In this document: piece by piece, positions 52,196 through 59,731 of the stretch | How the letters are laid out: each line of letters starts with the position of its first letter | Position numbering within the stretch: position 1 is the stretch's first letter | Assembly: GCF_017573545.1 (NCBI RefSeq) | Contig: NZ_JAGEOK010000011.1 | Location: forward strand, 236,128 to 300,127 | Origin: Actinomadura nitritigenes | GTDB taxonomy: Bacteria > Actinomycetota > Actinomycetes > Streptosporangiales > Streptosporangiaceae | DNA length: 64,000 bases | Reading direction: 5' to 3' | Program-made: the position numbers and the translations under genes | The notes under the pieces: model-generated | Seen by the model: only the letters and a program-made list of their open reading frames with translations | Databases searched by the model: none | Told to the model about the DNA's origin: nothing

Positions 52196-53155
52196 TCAGG
52201 CGTCCTGCTCGGCGGGGAGCGCGAGGTCGGCGGCGACGACGGCGGCGAACGCGCCGCGGGCGACGACGGCGACCCACAGGACGGGGACGACGGCGGCGAG
52301 CGCGACCCAGCCGAGCCCGTCGACGAGCGCCGACGTCAGCACCGCGACGATCGCCGCGCCGCCGCCGACGAACCCGGCGACGAGCGCGGCGCGCAGCGGG
52401 CCGGGGCCGTCGGCGCCGGCGTCGGTCAGCCCGAACTGGTGCAGCACGCCCATGATCAGGCCGAGCGCGCCGAGCGCGACGGCGCCGGTGGCGTAGAGGG
52501 CGGCGGCGAGGCCGGAGGTGAGGAAGTCCGCGATGTGGCCGGTGATCGCGCCGAGGTCCCCGACGTTCAGGAACGGCGGGAACGCCCGGTAGTCGGCCCG
52601 GTCGGTCGACAGGAACCGTTTCCAGCCGTCGCCGTCCGGGCCGTGCACGACGGCCAGGCAGATCAGCAGGGTCGCCAGGATCACCTGGCAGGCCGCCCAC
52701 CGGATCCGCCCGGCGACCAGGAGGCCGCGGGTGACCAGGAAGCCGGCGGCGGTCAGCGCGGCCTCGCCGGCGGCCAGGGCCGTGAGGGCGCCGTGCGAGA
52801 GGTGCGAGGTCCGCTGCAGCGTCGCCCACTGCGGGTGCGTCGCCGCGACGAACAGGCTCGTCGGGACGAAGACCAGGAGGCTGTAGGCCATCGCGAGGGC
52901 GAAGTGGCGGCCTCCGGTGGCGCCCGCGACGCGGGGCGCCCGGCCCGGCACCGGCCCCGCGGCGCCTCCGGCAGCCGCGCTTCCGGCCGACGTGTTCCCG
53001 GCCGACGTGTTCCCGGTCGACGTGTTCCCGGTCGGTGCGTCGGGGGCGGCGGCCGTGGTCGCGCGGCGGGCGCCCCGGAGCTGGTGCGCGGCGGCCAGAG
53101 CGATGCCGGCGCCCGCCGCGTAGGACCAGGGCAGGTCGGCGTAGATGCCCAGCAT
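52196..53155 (-). CDS. Hypothetical polytopic membrane protein
   Basis: I do not recognise a family. The 319 residues hold about seven hydrophobic helices, including HFALAMAYSLLVFVPTSLFVAA, WAACQVILATLLICLAVV, LAAALYATGAVALGALGLIMGVL and LVAGFVGGGAAIVAVLTSALV. A low-complexity loop of NTSTG/NTSAG repeats occupies residues 42-62. The ATG 53155 places the first helix at residues 10-25. The MpaB-type gene lies directly upstream on the same strand (18-base gap), so the two are probably co-transcribed. Confidence 0.7.
   Translation of the reverse strand: MLGIYADLPWSYAAGAGIALAAAHQLRGARRATTAAAPDAPTGNTSTGNTSAGNTSAGSAAAGGAAGPVPGRAPRVAGATGGRHFALAMAYSLLVFVPTSLFVAATHPQWATLQRTSHLSHGALTALAAGEAALTAAGFLVTRGLLVAGRIRWAACQVILATLLICLAVVHGPDGDGWKRFLSTDRADYRAFPPFLNVGDLGAITGHIADFLTSGLAAALYATGAVALGALGLIMGVLHQFGLTDAGADGPGPLRAALVAGFVGGGAAIVAVLTSALVDGLGWVALAAVVPVLWVAVVARGAFAAVVAADLALPAEQDA
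52986..53030 (-). repeat. 15-base tandem repeat within the membrane protein gene
   Basis: Three near-identical 15-base units, plus a partial copy, encode repeating GNTS(A/T) residues in a probable extracytoplasmic or linker loop. Copy number is likely to vary between strains. Confidence 0.6.
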
Positions 53156-53172
53156 CGGCGGTCTCCGGAGGG

Positions 53173-54087
53173 TCAGGGGCGGCCGCGCCGCCGGCGGTCG
53201 CGGCGGCTGGCGAGGGTGCGGTCGACGCGGTGCCGGGCCAGCCGGACCAGCAGCGGCCGCGGCGGCCGCCGCAGGAACGCGGGGGTGAGGTGGTGCAGGT
53301 CGGTGGCGGTGCGCAGCACCAGGTCGGCGGCGCGGCGCCGGTTGTGCGTCCAGGGCAGCCCGTACTGGTCGCGCAGCGCCTCCGGCAGCAGCGCGGTCGT
53401 GACGAGGCGGAACACCGCGAGCGCGGGGGCGAGGGCGCGCAGCTTGCGCGGGTACAGCACGGCGGCGGCGACCTCGCGGGCGGTGTCGGTGACCTCGAGC
53501 GACGCCACCGTCTCGGCCATGTAGGCCCGGAACGCCGCCAGGTCGGGCGGCTGGGCGTCCAGGGGGCAGCCGAGGACCTCCGCGACGATCCGCGCCTGCC
53601 GGTAGTACTCCTCGGCGAGGTCGGGCTCGCCGTCGCCGGGCCGCATGACGTGCTCGTAGATGTACAGGGCGGAGTCGATGAGGGTGGCGTTCACCCACAG
53701 CTGCAGGTCCGGGTCGTTGCCGGAGTAGCCCTCGCCGCGGACGGCGGTGTGGATGCCGCGGACCTTCGCGGCGATCCGCCCGACCTCGTCGGGCGTCCCG
53801 AACGTGGTGACGAGGAGGAAGTCCAGGGTGCCGAACAGCCGGGCGAGGGGTCGCTCGGCGAAGTCGCTGTGCTCGGCGACGCCCCGCGCGACCGCCGGGT
53901 GCGTCAGCTGCATGAGCAGGGCGCGGCCGGCGCCGAGGCCGACGAGCGGCTCGGCGGCGAGGGTGCGCAGCACCTCCCGGTCGGCGAGCCGCTCGGCGAG
54001 CACGTCGCCGGCGGGCACCGGCGCGGACGAGGCGCGGGGGGTGGTCACGGGGCCTCCCGGGGTCGGCGGCCTGTTCCTCCCCGCCAT
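53173..54087 (-). CDS. Oxygenase MpaB family protein (DUF2236)
   Basis: The 304-residue protein has the DUF2236/MpaB features: RALLMQLTHPAVARGVAEHSDF with a conserved histidine, LFGTLDFLLVTTFGTPDEVGRIAAKVRGIHTAVRGEGYSGNDPDLQLWVNATLIDSALYIYEHVM, and YRQARIVAEVLGC. Family members are haem-dependent oxygenases such as latex-cleaving Lcp and the MpaB of mycophenolic acid synthesis. The substrate is unknown. ATG 54087 sits 8 bases behind ATAATT. GTG 54048 with GGGAGG is a shorter alternative. An operator-like dyad overlaps the promoter. Confidence 0.85.
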   Translation of the reverse strand: MAGRNRPPTPGGPVTTPRASSAPVPAGDVLAERLADREVLRTLAAEPLVGLGAGRALLMQLTHPAVARGVAEHSDFAERPLARLFGTLDFLLVTTFGTPDEVGRIAAKVRGIHTAVRGEGYSGNDPDLQLWVNATLIDSALYIYEHVMRPGDGEPDLAEEYYRQARIVAEVLGCPLDAQPPDLAAFRAYMAETVASLEVTDTAREVAAAVLYPRKLRALAPALAVFRLVTTALLPEALRDQYGLPWTHNRRRAADLVLRTATDLHHLTPAFLRRPPRPLLVRLARHRVDRTLASRRDRRRRGRP

Positions 54088-54097
54088 CCTCCCGCAA

Positions 54098-54118
54098 TTA
54101 TTGGCAGTGCGTCAATAA
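54098..54118 (-). promoter_or_regulatory. Dyad operator over the MpaB-family promoter
   Basis: TTATTGGC and GTCAATAA form a near-perfect inverted repeat (one mismatch, 5-base centre) 10-30 bases before the ATG on the minus strand. It overlaps the probable -10. It is a strikingly AT-rich island, with the size and form of a TetR-type operator. No TetR gene lies beside it. Confidence 0.45.
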
Positions 54119-54366
54119 AGCCGGCCGCGCCGGGGGAGGCGGTGGGGCCCGCGGGTTCGGCCGCCGCGCCGCGGCGCTTTCGCCGCCCGCCCTGCATGAA
54201 AACGTCACTGTAAATCGCGTCAACATACGAAAAGACGCACTATGGCGGAACGCTGATGGCACAATCGAGGCTTCTGACAACCCCCGAGGGCAGTGGGACC
54301 GCCGGTGCGGCGCCGTGACGGCGGCCGCCGGGCCGCCCACGCGCTCCGCGAGAAAGGTCCCAGCCC

Positions 54367-54726
54367 GTGGCCATCCGCGACAAGATGCGCGCCAACGCGG
54401 CCCACGTCCTGCAGCCGGGCGAGAACGTCCAGGCCGTCTTCGGAGCCCAGACGACCAGCCAGTACTTCGCCCTGCTGTCGTACTGGATCATCCTGTTCAC
54501 CAACGCCTACCGGGTCGTGGTGGTCACCGACCGGCGCATCCTGGTGTGCCGGTCCGGGCGGCTGCGCATGACCCCGGTCAACGAGGTGCTGCGCGAGCTT
54601 CCCCGGCACACCCGGATCGGGCCGCCCTCCGGCCTGTGGTGGCGCTGCGACTCGCTCGGCGAGCGCCTCTACGTGCACAAGCGGTTCCACAAGGACATCA
54701 ACGCCGCCGACGGCGTCGCCGCCTGA
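54367..54726 (+). CDS. Hypothetical protein, PH-like domain
   Basis: The 119-residue protein contains QTTSQYFALLSYWIILFTNAYRVVVVTDRRILVCRSGRLRMTPVNEVLRELPRHTRIG. The VTDRRILV pattern resembles bacterial PH-domain (bPH) proteins, in which a short strand-rich core binds membranes or partners. One hydrophobic stretch (about 33-50) may be buried or may attach it to the membrane. The function is unknown. The GTG 54367 start has weak upstream ribosome-site sequence (AGAAAGG 8-14 bases before). Confidence 0.65.
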   Translation: MAIRDKMRANAAHVLQPGENVQAVFGAQTTSQYFALLSYWIILFTNAYRVVVVTDRRILVCRSGRLRMTPVNEVLRELPRHTRIGPPSGLWWRCDSLGERLYVHKRFHKDINAADGVAA

Positions 54727-54817
54727 CGTTCGAGGCCGCCACGGCCCGGCGCCCTCCCCGCACGCCCCGCGGGGAGGGCGCCGCCGTGCCGGGCCGCCCT
54801 CTTGGGCGTCCCCGGGG

Positions 54818-55834
54818 TCAGGGCGCCGTCGCCAGCACGGCGTCCGCCACCTGCCGGGGATGCGATATCAGCGACAGATGGCGGGCGCCCGGAATGATCA
54901 CGGGGGAGGGCGCGCCGATCCGCCGCGCCGTCTCGAACGGCGACCGGCGCGAGAACACGTCGTCGTCCGCGCCGAAGACCACCGCCTTGGGCACCCGGAC
55001 CCGCGCCAGCTCCGCCACCCGCCCCGCGGGCAGCCCCACCACCGCCTGCATGCTCCACAGCGCGTCCTCCGCGCCCGGCATCTGGAACGGGCGCCGCCAC
55101 CGCTCCACGCCCGCCTCGTCCAGGCGCGGGCAGGACGGCCCGCACTGCGCCCGGTAGATCGACCGGATCGCCCAGTCCGACCGGACGACCAGCCGCGTCA
55201 CCGTCGTCCGGTACGGGTCGCGCAGCACGAACCGCAGCTTGTCGGAGCCCTCGCCGGCGCCGGTGTCGAGGGCGTCGCCGTCCAGGAACACCAGCCCGGC
55301 CGCCCGCCCCGGCTCCCGCAGCGCCGCCGCCGCGATCACCCCGGCGCCGCTGGAGTGCCCCACCAGCGCCGCCCGGTCCAGGTGCATCGCGTCCAGGAAG
55401 CCGAGCAGCTGCGCGGCCTGGTGCGCCGCGTCGAACGGGCCGCGCCGCTCGCTGTACCCCCAGCCGGTCAGGTCCAGCGCGTACACCCGGTGCCGGGCGG
55501 CCAGCAGCGGCGCGGCCGACGCCCACGTGTCGGCGGACTCGAAGGCGCCGTGCACCAGTACCACCGGCGTCCCGCGCGTCCCCCACTCCCGGTAGCGGGT
55601 CCGGATCCCGTCCGCCTCGGTGAACAGCGCGCCGGCCGGGGGCTTCGCCCGGCCCGCCGTCGCCGCGTTGTAGGCGAGGGAGAACACGGTCACCGCCGCC
55701 AGCAGCACCGCCAAGGCGATCAGCAGGCGCCGCCCCCACCTGCGCAGCCGCGGGCGGCGGCGCCCGGCGGGCTCCGGCACCGGTGCGGCGGTCGCGCCGG
55801 GCGGCGGCGCGGACGGATCGGTCACGGCGGTCAT
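54818..55834 (-). CDS. Alpha/beta hydrolase with N-terminal membrane anchor
   Basis: The 338-residue protein has a cytoplasmic basic stretch, one membrane helix (LLIALAVLLAAVTVFSLAYNAA, about 45-66) and an extracytoplasmic alpha/beta-hydrolase domain. The nucleophile elbow is GHSSGAG with the catalytic Ser, the acid is in VFGADDDVF, and His is in PGARHLSLISHP. The oxyanion segment is VLVHGAFESADTW. The substrate is unknown. ATG 55834 was chosen because GGAGGAG lies about 5 bases upstream. Confidence 0.87.
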   Translation of the reverse strand: MTAVTDPSAPPPGATAAPVPEPAGRRRPRLRRWGRRLLIALAVLLAAVTVFSLAYNAATAGRAKPPAGALFTEADGIRTRYREWGTRGTPVVLVHGAFESADTWASAAPLLAARHRVYALDLTGWGYSERRGPFDAAHQAAQLLGFLDAMHLDRAALVGHSSGAGVIAAAALREPGRAAGLVFLDGDALDTGAGEGSDKLRFVLRDPYRTTVTRLVVRSDWAIRSIYRAQCGPSCPRLDEAGVERWRRPFQMPGAEDALWSMQAVVGLPAGRVAELARVRVPKAVVFGADDDVFSRRSPFETARRIGAPSPVIIPGARHLSLISHPRQVADAVLATAP

Positions 55835-56016
55835 CACGCTCCTCCAGGGGGTCCCGCTCATCCTCCCCGGAACGCGCCCGCTCAGGCGTCCGGCGCCGGG
55901 AGTGACCGCGGCTGCGCCCCGCGCGGTACGCGGACACCGGCCGCGGGCTCCGATGCCCTACCGGAGGTGGAGGCGCATCGGCTCACGGGAGGATCCGCGC
56001 GAACCGTCCCCCGCGC

Positions 56017-56035
56017 TAGTGTGATCCCGATCACG
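56017..56035 (+). promoter_or_regulatory. CRP-like palindrome over the ABC-2 transporter promoter
   Basis: TGTGATCCCGATCACG (56020-56035) differs from the CRP consensus TGTGA-N6-TCACA at one outer base. It overlaps a possible -10 (TAGTGT, 56017-56022) about 25 bases before the gene start, so a bound CRP-family protein would repress rather than activate. Confidence 0.5.
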
Positions 56036-56059
56036 AGAACCGACCCCCGGGATGCGCGC

Positions 56060-57073
56060 ATGATCGAGGCGGAGCACCTCACCAAGCGCTACGGCGACAA
56101 GACCGCCGTGGACGACCTGTCCTTCACCGTCGTCCCCGGACGGGTGACGGGATTCCTCGGCCCCAACGGCGCCGGGAAGTCGACGACCATGCGGCTGCTG
56201 CTCGGCCTGGACCGGCCCACCCGCGGCGACGCCCGCATCGCCGGCCGCCACTACCGCGACCTCCCCGCCCCGATGCGGGTGGTCGGCGCGCTGCTGGAGG
56301 CCCGCGCCGTGCACACCGGCCGCAGCGCCTACAACCACCTGCTGTGCCTGGCCCAGACGCAGGGCATCGGGCGCCGCCGCGTCGACGAGGTCGCCGACCT
56401 CGTCGGCCTCACCGACGTCGCCCGCAAGCGCGCCGGCGGGTTCTCCCTCGGCATGGGGCAGCGGCTCGGGATCGCCGCCGCGCTGCTCGGCGACCCGTCC
56501 GTGCTGATCCTGGACGAGCCCGTCAACGGCCTGGACCCCGAGGGCATCGTCTGGATCCGCACCCTCATGCAGCGGCTCGCCGCGCAGGGGCGCACCGTGT
56601 TCGTCTCCAGCCACCTGATGAACGAGATGGCCGTCACCGCCGACCACCTCATCGTCATCGGCCGCGGCCGGCTCATCGCCGACTGCTCCACCGAGGAGTT
56701 CATCGAGCGCAGCACCGAGAAGATGGTGATCGTCCACAGCCCGGACGCGGCCCGGCTCGCCGGCGTGCTCGCCGCCGAGGGCGCCAAGGTCGCCCCGGAC
56801 GGCGACACCGTCCTCACCGTCACCCGCATGGAGGCGCCCCGCGTCGGGGAGCTGGCCGCCGCCGAGGGCGCCGTCCTCCACGAGCTGACGCCGCGCCGCG
56901 GCTCCCTCGAGGCGGCGTTCATGGAACTGACCCGCGACAGCGTCGAGTACGGCACCGCCGCCGGGCCGCCCGCACCGGACGCGGCGGCCGTCCCGCCGCC
57001 GGCGCCGCCGGGCGGCGCGGAGGCCGCGCCCGCGGAGGGCGCCGCGCCCGCAGAGCAGGGGGAGAAGCGATGA
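56060..57073 (+). CDS. ABC-2 type exporter ATP-binding protein
   Basis: The 337-residue ATPase has Walker A GPNGAGKS, signature FSLGMGQRLG, Walker B VLILDEPVNGLDPEG and the switch VSSHLMNEM. This is the branch that drives ABC-2 permeases (drug or lantibiotic-immunity type). The C-terminal tail of about 30 Pro/Ala residues is low complexity. The permease gene overlaps the stop (ATGA). Confidence 0.92.
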   Translation: MIEAEHLTKRYGDKTAVDDLSFTVVPGRVTGFLGPNGAGKSTTMRLLLGLDRPTRGDARIAGRHYRDLPAPMRVVGALLEARAVHTGRSAYNHLLCLAQTQGIGRRRVDEVADLVGLTDVARKRAGGFSLGMGQRLGIAAALLGDPSVLILDEPVNGLDPEGIVWIRTLMQRLAAQGRTVFVSSHLMNEMAVTADHLIVIGRGRLIADCSTEEFIERSTEKMVIVHSPDAARLAGVLAAEGAKVAPDGDTVLTVTRMEAPRVGELAAAEGAVLHELTPRRGSLEAAFMELTRDSVEYGTAAGPPAPDAAAVPPPAPPGGAEAAPAEGAAPAEQGEKR

Positions 57074-57912
57074 CCGCCGCCGACGCGCCCGCCCGCGAGC
57101 CCGCGAGCGACCCCGGCTCGTTCGCCCGTCCCGGGTTCGGCCGCCTGATGCTCGCCGAATGGACCAAGATCCGCTCGGTGCGCTCCACGCTGTGGTCGCT
57201 CGTCCTGCTGGTCGTGCTCGACCTGGGCTTCACCGCGCTGTTCGTGGGCCTCACGGTCGGGCAGTGGGACAAGGCCGACGCCGGCGACCGCGCGCGGGTC
57301 GTCGCCGACCCGGTCGGCACCATCCTCGGCAGCGGCTTCTCGCTGAGCCAGCTGACCGTCTGCGTCCTCGGCGTGCTGGTGATCGCCTCCGAGTACTCCA
57401 CCGGCATGATCCGCGCCAGCCTGCTCGCGGTGCCCCGCCGGCTGCCGATGCTCTGGGCCAAGGCCACCGTGTTCGCGCTGATCGTGCTGCTCTTCGGCCT
57501 CGTGGTGTCGTTCGTGTCGTTCTTCATCGGCGCGGCGATCCTGCACGACAAGGCGCCGGTGTCGATCGGCGACCCGGGCGTCCTGCGCGCCGTGATCGGC
57601 GGCGGGCTCTACCTGGCCATGCTCGGGCTGTTCGCGCTCGCGATCGGCGCGATCGTCCGCCACCCCGCCGGCGGCATCACCGGCGTGATCGGGTTCGTGC
57701 TGGTGCTCGCGCCGCTGGCGCAGCTGCTGCCCGGCAGCATCGGCGACCACGTGCACGCCTACCTGCCCTCCGAGGCGGGCCACCTGATCGCCCAGGCGCA
57801 CCAGGGCAAGGACGACCTGCTGACCCCGTGGCAGGGCTACGGGGTGTTCGCCGCCTGGACCGCCGCCCTGCTGGCCGCCGCCGCGTTCCTGCTGAGGCGC
57901 CGCGACGCCTGA
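57070..57912 (+). CDS. ABC-2 type exporter permease
   Basis: The 280-residue protein has six predicted membrane spans, starting LMLAEWTKIRSVRSTLWSLVLLVVLDLGFTALF and ending with AAWTAALLAAAAFLLRRRDA. The segment EYSTGMIRASLLAVPRRLPMLWAK is typical of the coupling region. Together with the ATPase it forms an exporter of unknown substrate. Two back-to-back hairpins follow. Confidence 0.9.
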   Translation: MTAADAPAREPASDPGSFARPGFGRLMLAEWTKIRSVRSTLWSLVLLVVLDLGFTALFVGLTVGQWDKADAGDRARVVADPVGTILGSGFSLSQLTVCVLGVLVIASEYSTGMIRASLLAVPRRLPMLWAKATVFALIVLLFGLVVSFVSFFIGAAILHDKAPVSIGDPGVLRAVIGGGLYLAMLGLFALAIGAIVRHPAGGITGVIGFVLVLAPLAQLLPGSIGDHVHAYLPSEAGHLIAQAHQGKDDLLTPWQGYGVFAAWTAALLAAAAFLLRRRDA

Positions 57913-57924
57913 CGCCGCCGCCCA

Positions 57925-57948
57925 GGACCCGGCCGGCCGGCCGGGTCC
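57925..57948 (+). terminator. Perfect palindrome terminator after the ABC-2 permease gene
   Basis: GGACCCGGCCGG and CCGGCCGGGTCC are contiguous perfect complements 12 bases past the stop. Confidence 0.6.
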
Positions 57949-57985
57949 AAGGCGGTGCGGAGCCGCGCCACCCTCCCGCCGGCGG

Positions 57986-58015
57986 GGCGCCCGGGGGACC
58001 GTCCCCGCGGGCGCC
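57986..58015. terminator. Hairpin between convergent ABC-2 and SRPBCC genes
   Basis: GGCGCCCG and CGGGCGCC pair around an inner GGGGA/TCCCC stem. It lies 15 bases from the SRPBCC stop and can end transcription from the right. Confidence 0.55.
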
Positions 58016-58029
58016 GCCGCCGTTCCGGA

Positions 58030-58782
58030 TCAGGCGTACAGGCCGTCCAGCCAGCCCTGCCACGCCTTGCGCGTCGCGTCCTCGTCGCCGGACGCTCCGG
58101 CGGCGAACCGGTGCAGCGCGATCCCGACCGGCGCGCCCCACGTGTTGCGGCCGAAGAACCGGTACATCGCGTCGCCGGTGCGCAGGCCGAGGAAGTTCTC
58201 GTTGCGGAAGTCGACCACCGCGTCCACCTCGCCGGCGCCCGGCAGGTCCACCCGGACCCGGTCGCCCTCGGCCGCGCCGTCCGCCGCCGACGCGCCCAGC
58301 CCGAGCGCCCGGCCGACCGCCTCGAAGGCGTCCTTCGCCGCGGACGCCGCCGGACCCTGCACGTCGGTGTGCACCGCCCGCATCCCCGGGAAGTGCGTCA
58401 CGTACTGGCGCAGCGTGTGCAGGTAGAAGTCGGTGTGCCGGTTCGCGCCGTCGTACTGGTCGTCCCAGTTCTCCACGAAGATCCCGCTGTGCACGTAGCG
58501 GACCCAGGACCGGCCGCCCTCGCGCGGCTCGATCAGGTGGTCGAGCTGGTTGAGCGACTGCCCGACCGCCTTCAGCTCCTCGGGCGACTCGGACCGCACG
58601 ACCAGCCGGTGCGGCGGATCCCACGTCGCCACGGTGGAGCCGTGGCCCGCCGAGCCGCCCTCGCGCGGCTCGTACTCCGACGGCCACAGCCACCCGGCCG
58701 TGTTCACCGTGATCGCGTCCCAGATCCGCTCGGGCGGCGCGTCCACCTCGAACTCGCGGACGATCTCGAACTCCTTCGCCAT
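58030..58782 (-). CDS. SRPBCC/START-like domain protein (AHSA1 type)
   Basis: The 250-residue protein opens MAKEFEIVREFEVDAPPERIWDAITVNTAGWLWP, followed by WDPPHRLVVRS, a typical START-like ligand cavity. The second half (about 130-250, VDLPGAGEVDAVVDFRNENFLGLRT) looks like a second, diverged module. It is encoded downstream of, and on the same strand as, an ArsR-type regulator, the classic ArsR-SRPBCC pairing. It probably binds a hydrophobic small molecule. Confidence 0.85.
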   Translation of the reverse strand: MAKEFEIVREFEVDAPPERIWDAITVNTAGWLWPSEYEPREGGSAGHGSTVATWDPPHRLVVRSESPEELKAVGQSLNQLDHLIEPREGGRSWVRYVHSGIFVENWDDQYDGANRHTDFYLHTLRQYVTHFPGMRAVHTDVQGPAASAAKDAFEAVGRALGLGASAADGAAEGDRVRVDLPGAGEVDAVVDFRNENFLGLRTGDAMYRFFGRNTWGAPVGIALHRFAAGASGDEDATRKAWQGWLDGLYA

Positions 58783-58916
58783 GGCGTGCTCCTCGCTCCG
58801 GCGCGCTGCCCGCGCGCCCGTTCCGTTGGTGTGCCGATCTGCCCGCGGCGTCGCGGCCCTGCGGCCTTGCGGCTCGGCGCCGTCATGCCGCGCCGCCGCG
58901 CGGCGGCGCACGGTCT

Positions 58917-59582
58917 TCAGGACCCGTCCGCGTCCGCCGCGCGGCGGTCCTGCTCGATGCCCGGCGGGTCGCCCACCTCCGCCCCACCCGCAGCGGGCGG
59001 CTCGGCCTTGAGGGAGGGGTGGAGGGCGATGACGACGCGGTGGGGACGGCCGCCCTCCGCCGACGCGTCGTGGTACTTGCGCACCAGCGCGCCGACGCCG
59101 GCGGTCAGCTCCTCCACGAACGCCGCCCGGTCGGCGGCCGAGGCGAACCGGACCTCGCCGTCCAGCGCGTAGGTGGCCAGCCGCTTGTTCGCCCGCTCCG
59201 CGCCGGTGATGAGCGCGCCGACGTCCCGGACCAGCCGCGCCGCCAGCGCCAGCAGCCAGCGCGCCGACAGCGCGTCGCGGTGCCGGGCGGGGTCGGGCTG
59301 CAGGCCCGGCAGCGCCAGCGGCGAGATCACGTACGACGCCGCCGTGGCGCGCAGCAGCCGCTCGGTCATGTTGCCCTTGCGGCGCTCCTCGACCAGCTCG
59401 ACCAGCCCGTGCCGCTCCAGCGCCCGCAGGTGGTAGTTCACCTTCTGCCGCGGCAGCCCGACCCGCGCGGCCAGCGCCGCCGCCGACAGCGGCTCGGCCA
59501 GCTCCGCCAGCAGCCGCGCCCGCATCGGGTCCAGCGACGCGGCCGCCGCCCCGGGCTCCTCGATCACCGTCACGTCCAGCAT
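58917..59582 (-). CDS. ArsR-type winged-helix transcriptional regulator
   Basis: The 221-residue protein has an N-terminal HTH (DPMRARLLAELAEPLSAAALAARVGLPRQKVNYHLRALERHGLVELVEERRKGNMTERLLRATA). A helical C-terminal domain with no metal-binding cysteine cluster follows, so it is probably not a metal sensor. ATG 59582 was fixed by the promoter: TTGACA (59617-59612), 17 bases, GATGAT (59594-59589), with the start 6 bases later. It likely represses itself and the SRPBCC gene downstream through the palindrome at 59619-59634. Confidence 0.88.
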   Translation of the reverse strand: MLDVTVIEEPGAAAASLDPMRARLLAELAEPLSAAALAARVGLPRQKVNYHLRALERHGLVELVEERRKGNMTERLLRATAASYVISPLALPGLQPDPARHRDALSARWLLALAARLVRDVGALITGAERANKRLATYALDGEVRFASAADRAAFVEELTAGVGALVRKYHDASAEGGRPHRVVIALHPSLKAEPPAAGGAEVGDPPGIEQDRRAADADGS

Positions 59583-59588
59583 GCGCCC

Positions 59589-59634
59589 ATCATCGCCACC
59601 GACAGTCGAAGTTGTCAAGACAAAAAAATTTGTC
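59589..59634 (-). promoter_or_regulatory. Consensus promoter with adjacent AT-rich operator
   Basis: On the minus strand, TTGACA and GATGAT are 17 bases apart. The perfect inverted repeat GACAAAAAAATTTGTC (59619-59634, 6-base arms) lies 1 base upstream of the -35. It is one of the few AT-rich sites in this stretch and a strong candidate for the ArsR-type regulator's operator. Confidence 0.65.
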
Positions 59635-59731
59635 GGTACCGCCGGACGAGTGATCACGGCCCCGGATCGGCGGTCCTTTCTCGGGTAGTGACCTCTCGAC
59701 GCACGAACGGCGCGAGGCGAAGGAGGTCGCG

